Part shown: positions 11,916-24,360 of the stretch, piece after piece
How positions within the stretch are numbered: position 1 is the first letter of the stretch
How the letters are laid out: every line of letters begins with the position of its first letter
Source: Anaeromyces robustus
Lineage: Eukaryota; Neocallimastigomycota; Neocallimastigomycetes; Neocallimastigales; Neocallimastigaceae
Assembly (NCBI GenBank): GCA_002104895.1
Contig: MCFG01000122.1
Coordinates: forward strand, 38,501 to 102,500
Reading direction: 5' to 3'
DNA length: 64,000 nt
Position numbers and translations under genes: made by a program
Notes under the pieces: model-generated
Told to the model about the DNA's origin: nothing
Database searches by the model: none
Seen by the model: the letters and a program-made list of their open reading frames with translations, nothing else

Positions 11916-14099
11916 TTATTCATTTCCACTATCATCAGCTGCATCTAATTCTTCATTTACTTCTTGTACATTTTCACCTTCATCATTACTATCATTATCA
12001 TTTTCTAATTCTTCTACTACTTCTTGTACATTTTCACCTTCATCATTACTATCATTATCATTCTTTAATTCTTCATTTACTTCTTCTTCTCCTTCTCCAT
12101 TTTCATTATTACTTTCTTGTTGGGTTTCATCACCATTATTTTCTTGTTGGGTTTCATCACTATTATTTTCTTGTTGAGTTTCATCACCATTTGTTTCTTG
12201 TTGAGATTCATCACTATTATTTTCTTGTTGAGTTTCATCACCATTTGTTTCTTGTTGAGATTCATCACCATTATTTTCTTGTTGAGACTCATCACCATTA
12301 TTTTCTTGTTGGGTTTCATCACCGTTATTCTCTTGTTGAGATTCATCACCTTTAGATTCTTCTTCTTCTTTTGGATCATTTACTCCATATTCTTCTTGTA
12401 TAGAATCATTTACTCCATATTCTTCTTGTATAGAATCATTTACTCCATCTTCTATTGGAGGATCATTATATCCATTCTCAGATCCTTCTTTTACATTAGC
12501 TTGATCAGTGATTCCTTCCTTATCATTTTCATCATTAGAACCGGCAGGTTCATCATTATCAGGTTCCATTTCCTCAGCATCATTATTATTCTCAACAATT
12601 GGTATAACATCATCATTACTATCTTCATTAGTATTATCATTATTATTATCATTATTATTATTATCATCATTTGAATTATTATTATCATCAACAGGAGTAT
12701 TATTATTACTTCCTTCTTCTTCACTATCATTATTATTATTATTATCTTCATTATTTTCATTATTTTCTTCATAATTTTCTTCTACTGGAATAGAATTAGA
12801 ATCTTCATCATGTTGTTTTGCATATTCATAACATTCTTCATCGGATTCTTCACAATAAACTTTTCCATCATCAGTTAAATTATCGGATTGATCTGAAGAT
12901 TCTTCTTTTACTTCAACAATATCACTACATTCATCATCATCTATAACTTGTAATCCATCATAAATATAAGCACAATAACAATCTGGATCACCTTCTTCAC
13001 ATTCTTCAACTTCTTCATAACCTTCTGGAACAACAGGTTCATTATTATTATTTTCACCTTCATCACTTTCTTCATTTGGAACTGGTTCCTTTTCATCATT
13101 ATTATCATCATTAGAAGGAGTAGAATTTTGTTGTTCTTCTTCCTCTATAGTTAAATCTGGATTTTTTTCTTCTGAATCACTAGAAATAGAATTATCATTT
13201 TCATTGGTAACTTCTTTAACTTCAGCTTCATCTATAATATTATTATCATTATTATTTTCTTCTGGTATTTTATCATCACCACCTTCCGTTTCAACTTCTT
13301 CATCATAATATATAGTACTTGTTACTACAATTACTTTTGTTTCAGGATTTTCATTAATCTTTTCTTGTTCTATTTTTTCATCTTCATCATCAGAACAATT
13401 TGGTCCTTTCTTACCATTTTCACATTCATTAACTTCATTATTATCATTAGTCGTTTCATTAGTTGTTTCATTAGTAGTTTCATTAGTAGTATTATTTTCT
13501 TCTTGTTCTTCATTAGAATTTTCATTTATAACAAAATCATTATCATCTAATTGATCATCATCTTCTACAATAACATCACTACTATCAACAATATCATTAT
13601 TAGCATCTTCATCAGCAGATGAATCATTACCTTCATCTTCTAAAGGATCTCTAATAACTCCTCTTTTCATTCTAACAACATATTCTTCTTCCTTTTGTTC
13701 CTTTTGTTGATCTTCTGGAATTGAGGAATCAACAAAAGACCAACTTACTTTCAAATTTTCTGATTTATTAGAAGTATTTAATTTTTCCAATAATTCAGAA
13801 GATAAACCAATATCATTTTTATCACAATCATTACAAACATCTATAACTTGACAAGTTATTTTAATTTTTTCTTCATCATTTGAAACAATAATTTGTTTTC
13901 CACATACATTTTCATCTTGAACAAATATATCTTTATTAAGATAACATGGAATATCTGAAGTTAAATTTTTTCCACAAACATTTTCTTTTCCTTCTTTTTG
14001 TAAAAAGACTTTACCTTCCGTGGACTCTCCTCTTGTTAATAATATTTCTGATATTAAAGCAAATATCAATAAAATTGGTTTTTTATTTACAACTATCAT
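11916..14099 (-). CDS. Secreted protein with double-psi beta-barrel-like domain and acidic repeat tail
   Basis: Intronless, 727 aa. Residues 1-24 are a signal peptide (hydrophobic IFALISEILL ending near RGES). Residues about 38-125 look like a barwin/RlpA/expansin-type double-psi beta-barrel: VCGK, six cysteines (42, 52, 66, 83, 89, 92), the VIDVCNDC motif, IGLSSELLEKL and a final LKVSWSFV. A furin/kexin-like RMKR site (143-146) follows. The remaining roughly 580 residues are Asp/Glu/Asn/Ser-rich with many N-glycosylation sequons (for example NTTNETTNETTNETT), a few cysteine clusters, and tandem repeats: 10-residue YGVNDSIQEE, nine copies of 9-residue GDESQQENN, and two 20-residue copies containing NDSNDEGENVQEV. 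Substrate and location (wall or extracellular) are not known. The barrel assignment is from pattern recognition only. Confidence 0.75.
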   Translation of the reverse strand: MIVVNKKPILLIFALISEILLTRGESTEGKVFLQKEGKENVCGKNLTSDIPCYLNKDIFVQDENVCGKQIIVSNDEEKIKITCQVIDVCNDCDKNDIGLSSELLEKLNTSNKSENLKVSWSFVDSSIPEDQQKEQKEEEYVVRMKRGVIRDPLEDEGNDSSADEDANNDIVDSSDVIVEDDDQLDDNDFVINENSNEEQEENNTTNETTNETTNETTNDNNEVNECENGKKGPNCSDDEDEKIEQEKINENPETKVIVVTSTIYYDEEVETEGGDDKIPEENNNDNNIIDEAEVKEVTNENDNSISSDSEEKNPDLTIEEEEQQNSTPSNDDNNDEKEPVPNEESDEGENNNNEPVVPEGYEEVEECEEGDPDCYCAYIYDGLQVIDDDECSDIVEVKEESSDQSDNLTDDGKVYCEESDEECYEYAKQHDEDSNSIPVEENYEENNENNEDNNNNNDSEEEGSNNNTPVDDNNNSNDDNNNNDNNNDNTNEDSNDDVIPIVENNNDAEEMEPDNDEPAGSNDENDKEGITDQANVKEGSENGYNDPPIEDGVNDSIQEEYGVNDSIQEEYGVNDPKEEEESKGDESQQENNGDETQQENNGDESQQENNGDESQQETNGDETQQENNSDESQQETNGDETQQENNSDETQQENNGDETQQESNNENGEGEEEVNEELKNDNDSNDEGENVQEVVEELENDNDSNDEGENVQEVNEELDAADDSGNE
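11947..12072 (-). repeat. 60-bp tandem coding duplication
   Basis: Two adjacent, nearly identical 60-bp units encode EEL(K/E)NDNDSNDEGENVQEV near the C-terminus of the secreted acidic protein. Confidence 0.88.
12110..12355 (-). repeat. 27-bp tandem coding minisatellite (9 copies)
   Basis: Nine in-frame copies of a 27-bp unit encode variants of GDESQQENN (S/T and N/T alternations) in the acidic tail of the secreted protein. Copies differ by single bases in an alternating pattern, suggesting unequal exchange. Confidence 0.92.
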
Positions 14100-15371
14100 T
14101 GTTTTTATTATATTATATTATATTATATTTTATTCTATTTTATTGTTAATTATATTTTAACTACTATAACTAATCTATTTATCTAATATAATAAAAAAAA
14201 ATATCAAAAATTTAAATAAAATAAAAATTTAATTAAAAATAAAAAAAAAAAAGAACTAATTTAAAAAAGGAAAAATAAAAAAAAAAAAGTTAAAAGAAAT
14301 TAGAAAAAATAATAATTATTATATATTTTAATTATATAAAATGATTAATTTATTAAATTTAACTAATATAATTAATATAAAAAAAGATACCTATTAATTA
14401 TAAAATTATGTAATAATAAAAAAAAAAATAAAAAAATAAAAGTTATGGATACAAAATTAATAATCATTATTAATTATATTATTTAAAATAATGAAAAACA
14501 AAAATTGATTAATATAAATATATTGTTTGTTTTACATATTATAAAATATGTGTATTATTTCTTCTTTTTTTCTTTTTTTGTTTTGTTAAAAAAAATATAA
14601 AATAAAATTTATTAATGGAACAATAATTTATAAAATATTATTGGTTAATTAAATAAATAAATAATTAAAAATTATAAAAATACTGGTATATAAGAAAAAA
14701 CTAAAATAAATAATAAAAAAAGGAAAGCATTAAAAATTAAAATAAAATTATTTTGAAATGAGATTTTTTGAGTATCTCACATTTAATTAAACTTTATTAT
14801 TATAAGTCATTTTTTTTACTTTATAAATTATTCATATATATAGTAATAAATAATAATTAATTATATTTATTATAAATAATCCACAATATCAAATTTTTAT
14901 TATATCATTAATTAAATATATAAAAAAAATAATAATAAAAAACAAAAAAATAAAAAATAACATAAATAATAACATAAATAGTGTAATGTATATATTAATT
15001 ATTTCTTTATATTAATTATTATGTCAACAGTGTAAGAAAGTTTTGAACAATACAAACCAGAAAGAATTCATTTTTATTGAATGTGAATAGAGTAATATAT
15101 TTTATTGAAATACTATTTAAAATTATAATAAAATAATAGTTTTTTGATTGAAATATTATTTAAAATTATAATAAGAAGTTTTTTATTGAAATATTATTTT
15201 TTTTTTTTTTTTCTGCTTTGTTTTGATTTTTTTTTTTCATTAATAATTAAATATAAAGTTATTATTAAAGTTGAAATAAAAAAAAAAATAATTACATATA
15301 TTATTCTTTATTTCTTTATTAAATTAAATTTACCAGAATCATTGAATATTTAAATTTTTAATAATATTTCT

Positions 15372-15501
15372 ACATAATATTTTGATATTCTTTTATAGTT
15401 AGAATAAAAATTTAATTTTTTATAACTATCTATTTGACATAATATTTTGATATTCTTTTATAGTTAGAATAAAAATTTAATTTTTTATAACTATCTATTT
15501 G
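15372..15501. repeat. Perfect 65-bp tandem duplication
   Basis: Copies at 15372-15436 and 15437-15501 are identical by eye. Each copy contains an inverted repeat with ATAGTTA and TAACTAT arms around an A/T-rich loop. No mismatches suggests recent duplication. Confidence 0.93.
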
Positions 15502-16294
15502 AAGTAATTATATATATATATATACTATATATTATATATGGTTTATACCTTATCATGATTATTACTACCATTTTAAATCAAATAATAATAATAATAATAA
15601 TAAACAATAATAATAATAATTTATAAATTATGAAATAAAATATATATGTCTTTAGTCTTTGTTTTTAAGATATATTTAAAAAAAAAAAAAAAGAATTAAA
15701 AATATATATACTTCACACTGAATATTAAAAAAAAATAATAATAATAATTAAATATATATTTAAATTAACATATAATTTATAATAATTAATATTTACAAAT
15801 CTTTAAAATATAATTTCTCTTCTATCTTTTTTTTTTTATTTTTTATTTTTTATTTTTTTATTTTATTGATTTGAATTTAATTGATTTTTTATTTTTTATT
15901 TATTTTTTTTTTTTTTATTTTATTTTTATATTTCGTTTTTGCATAATTTTCTTTTTTACTTTTATATTTAAATATTATATATATTTATAAATAAGAATAT
16001 AAATAAATAAATAATTATAATTTATATATTAATATTTTTCAAGTAATATGTTATATAAAGTAATAAGATTATGGATATGATCATAAAAATAATATAATTT
16101 TTTTTTTAAATATTGATAATATTAATAACATATTTTTTTTTCTATATTATAGGTATAATTAAATATATATATTTCTTTATAATATACATATGTTAGAAAA
16201 AAAAAAAAAGTAAAAGATAATAATAAAAATATTATAAAAAAATAAAATATTTATTAATTGTTAATTAAGAGTTTAACGTTTTTCGAGTTTTTCG

Positions 16295-16326
<32 letters not shown>

Positions 16327-17018
16327 CTTATATTTATACATAATAAATAACATAAAATATATACAATAATTATGTATATATCTTTCCAAATATAAAAAAA
16401 AAAATTAATATTAATAATATGTTATATATATTATTATTTATATTATTATTTAAAAAAATTAAAAATTTAAAATCATATCCGTTAAATGTTTTTTTTTTTC
16501 TTTCTTTCTATTATTTTTATATTTATTATAAATAATTATATTTTATATATATACATATAATTAACATTTATATATATAATATGTTATATATATGTATTAT
16601 ATTAAAATATTAGCAATATATATAATAAATAAAAAAAAAGATAAGAAAAAAAAAAGAAAATAAAAAATTTTAAAGAAAAGTTAAGAAATTTTTTGTTGTG
16701 TTTTTAAAAGTAGAGTAGTTAAATTTTTTGAAGAATGATAAAATTTTTCTGTAGTGTTTTTTATAAATAGTTTAATATGTTGTAGTTGATTGATTTAATT
16801 ATTATGAAAATAATATTAAATTGATAAATATTATAATCAACGATGTATTCTTTTTTTGTTTGTTTGTTTTTTTGTATTATTATTTACTTTATATTTATAT
16901 AAATATATATATATACATTATATATATATTAAATTATTCCAAAAATACTGACTTTACGAAATTCAATGAAAAATTAAAATATAAATTATGATTATGAATA
17001 TATATACGTTTTAAAAAA

Positions 17019-17049
17019 AATAACAGCTTAAGATGCTTAAACTGTTATT
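17019..17049. other. 14-bp-arm hairpin in AT desert
   Basis: Left arm 17019-17032 (AATAACAGCTTAAG) and right arm 17036-17049 (CTTAAACTGTTATT) pair with one mismatch around a 3-base ATG loop. Read on the minus strand, a T-rich tract follows directly. Function unknown. Confidence 0.8.
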
Positions 17050-17615
17050 CTTTTTTTCTTTTCTTTTACTTTTACTTTTTATTACTGTTTTTATATATAT
17101 ATATAATTTATTGTAAAAAAAAAATAAAATAAAAATAAAATAAAAAAAAAAAAATTTTTACTATTAATAAATTAAATTTTATAATAATTATTTCATTCTT
17201 TCTTGAGTTCCATATTATTTTATTGTTTTTTTTTTTTTCTCTTGCCTTTCATTGTTTGCTTCTTACAGATATACTTTAAAAAATTATTTTAAATAATTCA
17301 AAATAAAAAAAAAAATAAAAAAGAAAGAAAAAAAAAATAAAAAAAAAAAAAGTTAAATTGCTTGTATTATTTATAATTTATTATTTATTATTTATTATTT
17401 ATTATTTATCATATATATATATATATTTATTATTATTTCATTATATTTATTTCATTTTATTATTTATCTTTTTTCTTTTATTTATTTATTAATTTTCTTT
17501 TTCAAACTTTTTTTATATTTTTTAATTTATATATATATATATATATATATAGTTTTTATATTTTATGTATAAAAGATTTTTTTTATTTTATTTACTTATT
17601 TATTTATTCCTTCAA

Positions 17616-18798
17616 TTAATTATGATTATTTATTTTGTTTTCAATTTCTTCTTTAAGTTCTTCTTTTTCATCTAAATGTTTTATCATTTCCATGATTTCT
17701 TTATCATAATCATTATTCTTCCATGATCTAACTCTTGTTGGTTTTAAATCTTCAGAACTATTTGATCCTACAGATGTTCTATTAGTTTTAGTATTATCAT
17801 CATTAACAATAATAACACTATGACGATTCAGAGTTTGATTTTGTTCTGATCCTTTAATAATAACAGAATTTCTACTACCTAAACTTGGAACAGCATAAGA
17901 TTCTTTTTTATTATTATTTGCTGAAGATTGAATTGGTTCTAAATCTGAATTCCAGAATCCATCATTAGAATTAACTTCTTCATCTTCATACATATTTTCA
18001 GGTGATCTACCTTCTTGAATTTGTAAATCAGCTTGATATTTTTGTTCATTAATCCAATCTTCATTGGTTGAAATACTATTTAAACTACGATCTTCAATAA
18101 ATTGTATATTAGAGGCACGTTTTTCTTTTTTTGGTGTTCTAGCTAAAAGAGCATCAAGAAAACTTTTTCTCTTTTTTTGTGGTTCTTGTTCAACATTTAA
18201 TTCATCTCCTTCTTCCGTATTTTTTTGTTCATCATTTAAATTATTATCTTCATTATCCATTTTATCAACTTTTATACTTAAATCAGTTTCTCCAATTTCA
18301 ACATTAGCTTCACGTATTTCACTATGTGAACTAGATGGAGTAGTTGATGGAGTAGTTTGATTACTATTTGGTTTAGTTAAATATTCTTCACTTAATCTTT
18401 TATTTTTCTTTGAAGAGAATAAACAAAAACCTCCTGCTGCAAGTACAGCAACAACACCTAAAACAGTTATAATTATTGGAAGTTTAATTATAGAAGTACC
18501 TACAAAAAAAAAAAAAAAAAAAAAAAAAGTATTATATAATATATTTAAGAATAATTATTAATAATTAAAAATAAAAACTAATAATATAATATAATATAAT
18601 ATAATATAATATAATATAATATAATATAATATAATATAATATAATATAATATAATAATATAATATAATATAATAATGTTTTACCATTACTATTACTTTCC
18701 ACAGTTGTATTAATACTTATTGCATTAACATGGATAGCTAATGCAAAAATATTAAGTAAGGTAAGTTTTAAAAAAGATTTTTGATAATATATAAACAT
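17616..18798 (-). CDS. Type I single-pass membrane protein with disordered cytoplasmic tail, 2 exons
   Basis: Exon 1 is 18684-18798 and exon 2 is 17616-18499; the GT-AG intron of 184 bp splits a Gly codon. The protein is 332 aa. Residues 1-26 form a signal peptide (LLNIFALAIHVNA). A very short Ser/Thr/Asn-rich outside segment of about 15 residues is followed by a transmembrane helix at about 43-64 (LPIIITVLGVVAVLAAGGFCLF) and a basic stop-transfer SSKKNKR. The cytoplasmic part is polar and probably disordered, with basic KKRKSF and TPKKEKR patches, SVII repeats and a charged helical C-terminus (EIMEMIKHLDEKEELKEEIE). The layout recalls small fungal wall-stress sensors or receptor-like proteins with tiny ectodomains, but no known domain is recognised and no function is assigned. 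Confidence 0.8.
18583..18676. repeat. ATAAT pentanucleotide array inside an intron
   Basis: Perfect to near-perfect (ATAAT)n/(TATAA)n array filling much of the only intron of the membrane-protein gene (18500-18683). Confidence 0.9.
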
Positions 18799-19505
18799 TT
18801 TTAATGAAAATTTTATAAAATATAATACAATTTTTACAGATATTTGATAGATATATTTGAATTTATAGTGATTTTTTTTTTTTTTTCTTTACTTTTAAAA
18901 TATTATTACTATATTTTTATATCTTTTATATTATATATTATATATTATATATATGTTAATAATTTATACTTTTATTAATACTTTTATTTAAATATTTTTA
19001 ATAAGTTATATTGCTTTTAGTTTTTTTTTTTTTATTTCTTTATTTTTATTTTTTGTTTTTTATTTTTTTATTATTATTATTTTTTGTTTTTGTAGTTTCG
19101 TTATGTTTTATTTTTGGTTAATTATGTATTTATCTTTTTAAGCCAAACTTTTACCAATTATTATTATTTTATTGTTGCTATTATTTAGTTTCCGTTATTT
19201 TGCTTTGTATTTAAATATATTTTTCTTAATAGTTTTTACTCTTTTCGTTTTTTTTAATATATATATTAATAATGATATATAAAGTATAATTTCAATATTA
19301 ATTTTTAATTTTTTATGAATTCCGAAGTAATATACTTTTGTCAAGTAATTAATAATATATATTTATTCCTTTTTATTATTTATAAAAAGATAAGATATGT
19401 AATTTTTCCTGTAATTAAAATTATATATATTATATATTATATTATATTAGTATCTAAAATATAATATTAACAGAATATCAAAATATCAATTATTTATATG
19501 TAAAG

Positions 19506-19552
<47 letters not shown>

Positions 19553-20607
19553 ATTTATTTATTTTTACTATTAATGAAAAATAATATTAAATTTTAATGC
19601 CTGTAATTTATTATAAAAAAAAAGTGACACTTTAAAATAAACTTTAATTATTATACAAATATAATAAATTTTAATACAAAAAAAAAAAAAATAAAGAATT
19701 TTACCTATTTTATATGACGAAAAAAATATATTTAAATGATTTCTTTATAATTTTGTAACTTTTTGTCATATACTAATTTTTAATTTTTCATTATTAATAA
19801 TTATTATTTTTTTTTTTTTTAGCTTTATTATTTTCTTAAAAAAAATAATAATTATATGTTACATAAATGACAAAAAGTTAAATATTTAAAAATGAAAAAT
19901 AACAAATATATTTTTCAATTTTTTATTTTCTTCTTTTGTTTATTCAAATATTCCAAATATTCTTATATTCACTTTAAGAAAATGAAATTTCCAAAACTTT
20001 TTAAAAAAAAAATTTGAAGAACAGATAACTTATATTTATATAAAAAAAAACGAAAAAAAAAAATAATAATAATAAAATAAAATAAAATAAAAAAAAGTCT
20101 TTAAATATATTATTTTATATTATTATATAATTAATTATAATTATAATAAAAAATATTTTAATATAATAATATGGTATTATATTAAAAAAATATCTTATTA
20201 GAAAATAAAACTAATTTAATATAATCATGATATATCAGTTTTAATATACAAAAATTTAATTAATATAAAATTTTATTTTTAATAATTTAATAATTCTGAA
20301 CAATAATAAATAGTAATAAAAATAAATAAATAAGATTTATATAATAATATATTTAATAATAGAATAATAATATATAATAATATATATGATAATATATAAT
20401 ATGTAATAATATATAATATGTAATAATATATTATAATTTAAATTTAAATTTATATAAAATATATAACAATTTAAATATATACTTTATTATATAATAATAT
20501 TTTAAATATTATTTTAAATATATTTGTGTTTAAATATATACACATGTATTCTTTTATTATTAACATTTTTTATCATTTTTTTTTTTACTTTTACTACATA
20601 ATAATGT

Positions 20608-20717
<110 letters not shown>

Positions 20718-20745
20718 CTTTTTATTTATTTTGTATTTATTTATA

Positions 20746-20813
20746 GTTATAACAAAAAAGATAATTAATTATTTATTATTATTGTGTTATAACAAAAAAG
20801 ATAATTAATTATT
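20746..20813. repeat. 28-bp direct repeat, 40-bp period
   Basis: The sequence beginning GTTATAACAAAAAAGATAAT occurs at 20746-20773 and again at 20786-20813, separated by a 12-bp A/T spacer directly after the TTA array. Confidence 0.85.
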
Positions 20814-23739
20814 AGTATAATAAATTATTATTAATTTTCAAAATTCTTAATAAAAGCATATTTAATTTGTTTTAATAGTTTTTTTTTTCTTATACTAAAT
20901 TCCTACTAATATATTATGTTTTTAATATTTTTAATTAAATACATTTATTAATATATATTATATTATATGACAAATGGAATTAAATATTATTAACATGATT
21001 TAAATTATAAAAATTTTAAAAAATATTAAATATAATTAAAAATATATTATTATATATTATATATAATATATAATATATATGTGGAATAATATATTTTATA
21101 AATTAATAAATATATTACAATATATTATAATATATTAATTACTATAATATTTTACATTTATTTTAAAAAAAAAAAGTTATAAATTTAGTCCATTATTATT
21201 ATTATTATTATTCTTAATTATTTGAATATACATTAAAACTAAAAGCAAAATAAATAGTTCTACTTATTAATTTCTGCTATTTATTCATGCATATTTATAT
21301 AATAATTAAAGATCATTACTTTAAAATTAATATTAATAATATTACAATACTAGTTATATTTAATCAATTTTATGATTATTTAATTTGCTAACTAATTCTA
21401 ATTATATAAGCTTTTGGTTTTAAACATTTCATTTTTTTTATATTATCATCTATATTACACTATTTTATTAATTAATAACTATAAATACAGTTTTCTCATA
21501 TTTTTAAATTTTTTTAATTATTAAAAAACTTGGTCTTTTTAATTAATATAATAAATTTTATTTAAATTAAAATTTCTTATCATGAATATTAAAGTTAATA
21601 TAACTTCATATAAACTTTATTTTCTTTAAAATGAAGTACATTTACAAATATAAAATATAAAATATAAAATATAAAATATAAAATATAATTTATAAATATT
21701 CATATAATTTAAAAAAATATATATATATATAATATATATATATTTATATAACAAAGATAAAAAAAAATTAAAATAAAAAAAAAAAAATAAAAAAATGTGA
21801 TGGAGTAAAATTTTGTGTGAAAAAAAATGTGATTAAATATAATAATAAATGAAATAATATTTATTTAATTAATAATTATTATATGATAAAATAAAATGAA
21901 GTCTGTTAAATGATCAAAAAAAAAAAAAAAAAAGTCATTATGAATTCCATACAAAATTCTATGATTTATTTAAAATTCTATGATTTATTTAAAATTTTAA
22001 ATGGGTAAGGTCAATATCAATATTTTTTAACAAAAATGGAATAGCCATTTTTGTTTCTTAAATGTTTATTATAAAAAAAAATTTTTTTTATTTAAAACTT
22101 GGCATCTTTAAATAAAAAATAAAAAGTAGATGGATACAAAGCATTTATGATTATATATTTCAATATAATATTAAATTTAATAATATATTAGATATACATC
22201 ATTATTTTGGGTAAATAAAATATAAAATATTATAAATATTCTTTTTTTGTTGTTGTTGTTGTTCGTAACTTATGTTTTCTTTACATTTTTTTTATTTTTT
22301 TTTATTTGTTTACTTGCTTTATTATTATTATCATTGATATATTCTTATTAAAAGAAGTTTTTATTTTTACTCAAATATTTTTAAAATTTTATTTCTTTAT
22401 ATATACTATATATATCACAAAACATATAAAGTCATTGACTCTTTGATTAATATTATATAATTTATAATGATCAACCAATAATTATTTATTTTATGATCAT
22501 AATTAATTCTTTGTTTTAGTAAACATTTTTCCAATAATGTAAAAAAAAAAAGGTTTTATTTTCTTTTTCTCCCTTAATCACTTAAATAATATTTTTATTT
22601 TCAATTGAAGATTATAAATAAAATATAAATATAAATATATATATAAATACATAGTCATTAATTATAAACATAATATAAATATAAAATATAATGTAATATA
22701 TAATTAGACATTGTTATAGTTTTCAATGTTTTAGAAATTCTGTTGTTTTATTTATACATATAACAACAACAAACAAACAATAATAATAATAATAATTTTT
22801 AACACATATGATTAAAAAGTTGTTTTTTTTAAAATCCATATAAAATAAAAATTTTATTATTTTTAGTGTCACGTTTTTATACTTAATTCATAATTTATCT
22901 GAATTTAATTATAAATATAATATTATAATATATTATAATACATTACAATATAAGAATAAAAAATTCTATTGAAATACCATATATGAATAATTTTATTTAA
23001 AAATTTATAAATTGAGTACAAAATTAATTATAAGTTAGTCAATTGGATACAATATATTCAAATATATATAATATATTATAATATATAGTATTTAATTTTA
23101 ATACATCTTTTTATTTAATTTTGTTTTTTTTTTTTTTTTCAGATCTTCATAATATGTAAAAGGAAAAAATTACAGAACATTATTATAATAAAATAAAATA
23201 AAAAAATAAAAATAATATATAAAATATAAAATATAAAATATAAAATATAAAATATAAAATGTATCATTATCCATATACTTTACACAATTTAAAGTATTAT
23301 ATATAAAGTATTTATAATAATATAATATTATGATTTATATAAATAAATCATATTAAACATATTGAAAAAAAAAATTATTATTAATTTATTATATGATATA
23401 CAAAAAAAAAAAATTTTTTTTTATGACACATTTTATTCATATAACAATGACCGTTTTTTTTTTTTTTTTTTTTTATTTTTTATTTTTTATACATATATAT
23501 ATTAGTATTTATTCTTATTTATAATAATTCTTGATGTCAATTAAAATATTAATTTTTACTATATAATAGTATATTTAACAAAATGATTATTAAGTAATAA
23601 TAAATAATAAATAATAAATAATAAATAATAAATAATAATAAATTCCAATATTTTAATATTATTTAAAATATTGGAATATATAATTAATGATATTTTAATT
23701 TGTTTAAAGCGTAACAAATAAATAATCCTACAGTTGATT

Positions 23740-24360
23740 GTAATTTTTCAATTGATTTATTTTTGCAATATATCAATGATAAAAATATTTAGAAAATAAA
23801 TAATTTATTTGAAAAAATTCATAGCGAAAAAAATAATAAAGATATTAGTTTAGAATTATTGGATAAAGATTTGCTTTTTTATATAAATAATTATAATTTA
23901 TTATTGATGAACTTTACCAGATATTTATTTCTCTTTTCCTCTTTGATTAAAAAAATTAATGAAAGATGATAAAATTACCCTATTAAATATTTTTTAAATA
24001 TATAAACATTTTTGATATTGAATTAATTAAACAATTACTAGTTTATCATATAAAAATAAAATGTTAATATCTAATACTGATTTAAATCAGTTACTTTTCA
24101 AAGAAATAATATAAAATATCAAAAGAGAATGAATATTATTTAAGCAATTAATCTTGAATAGAAAATAAATATATATTTAAGTCTTTGGTTGAATATGGAG
24201 CAGATATATATAAAGACGATAAAGATGGAGATACACTATAATTTTATGGCTATGAAAGTGGAAATGCAACTGTAGTAAAATATTTAGTTAAATTTTGAAT
24301 AGACATAAATAAAGAAGATAAGGATGGTAAAAATATTTATAGAATTTTTTGCTCTTGATA
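23740..24360 (+). pseudogene. Decayed ankyrin-repeat protein gene
   Basis: Conceptual translation gives recognisable pieces of a gut-fungus-style ankyrin protein broken by many stops and frame changes. Around 23807-23880 the frame reads NLFEKIHSEKNNKDI and LELLDKDLLFYINNYN, like the N-terminal region of such proteins. At about 24185-24345 two ankyrin repeats remain in one frame: LVEYGADIYKDDKDGDTL, stop, FYGYESGNATVVKYLVKF, stop, IDINKEDKDGKNIY. The two stops fall where the repeat consensus has Leu/Pro and Gly, so they look like simple point changes. The middle (about 23900-24180) is too eroded to follow. Large families of such ankyrin proteins are known in Neocallimastigomycota; this copy has clearly lost function. 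Confidence 0.82.

Larger units (their letters stand above)
14100..17615. other. 3.5-kb AT-rich intergenic region
   Basis: Separates the start of the secreted-protein gene from the 3' end of the membrane-protein gene, both on the minus strand. It contains a perfect 65-bp tandem duplication (15372-15501), related imperfect repeats around 15085-15200, a strong short hairpin at 17019-17049 and many homopolymers. No supported gene. Confidence 0.7.

Noticed and set aside
12117-12674. 185-codon open frame on the + strand opposite the acidic repeat protein
   Set aside because: It is the antisense shadow of the 27-bp repeats and TTA-rich tail; Ile/Leu/Phe-only composition and no start context.
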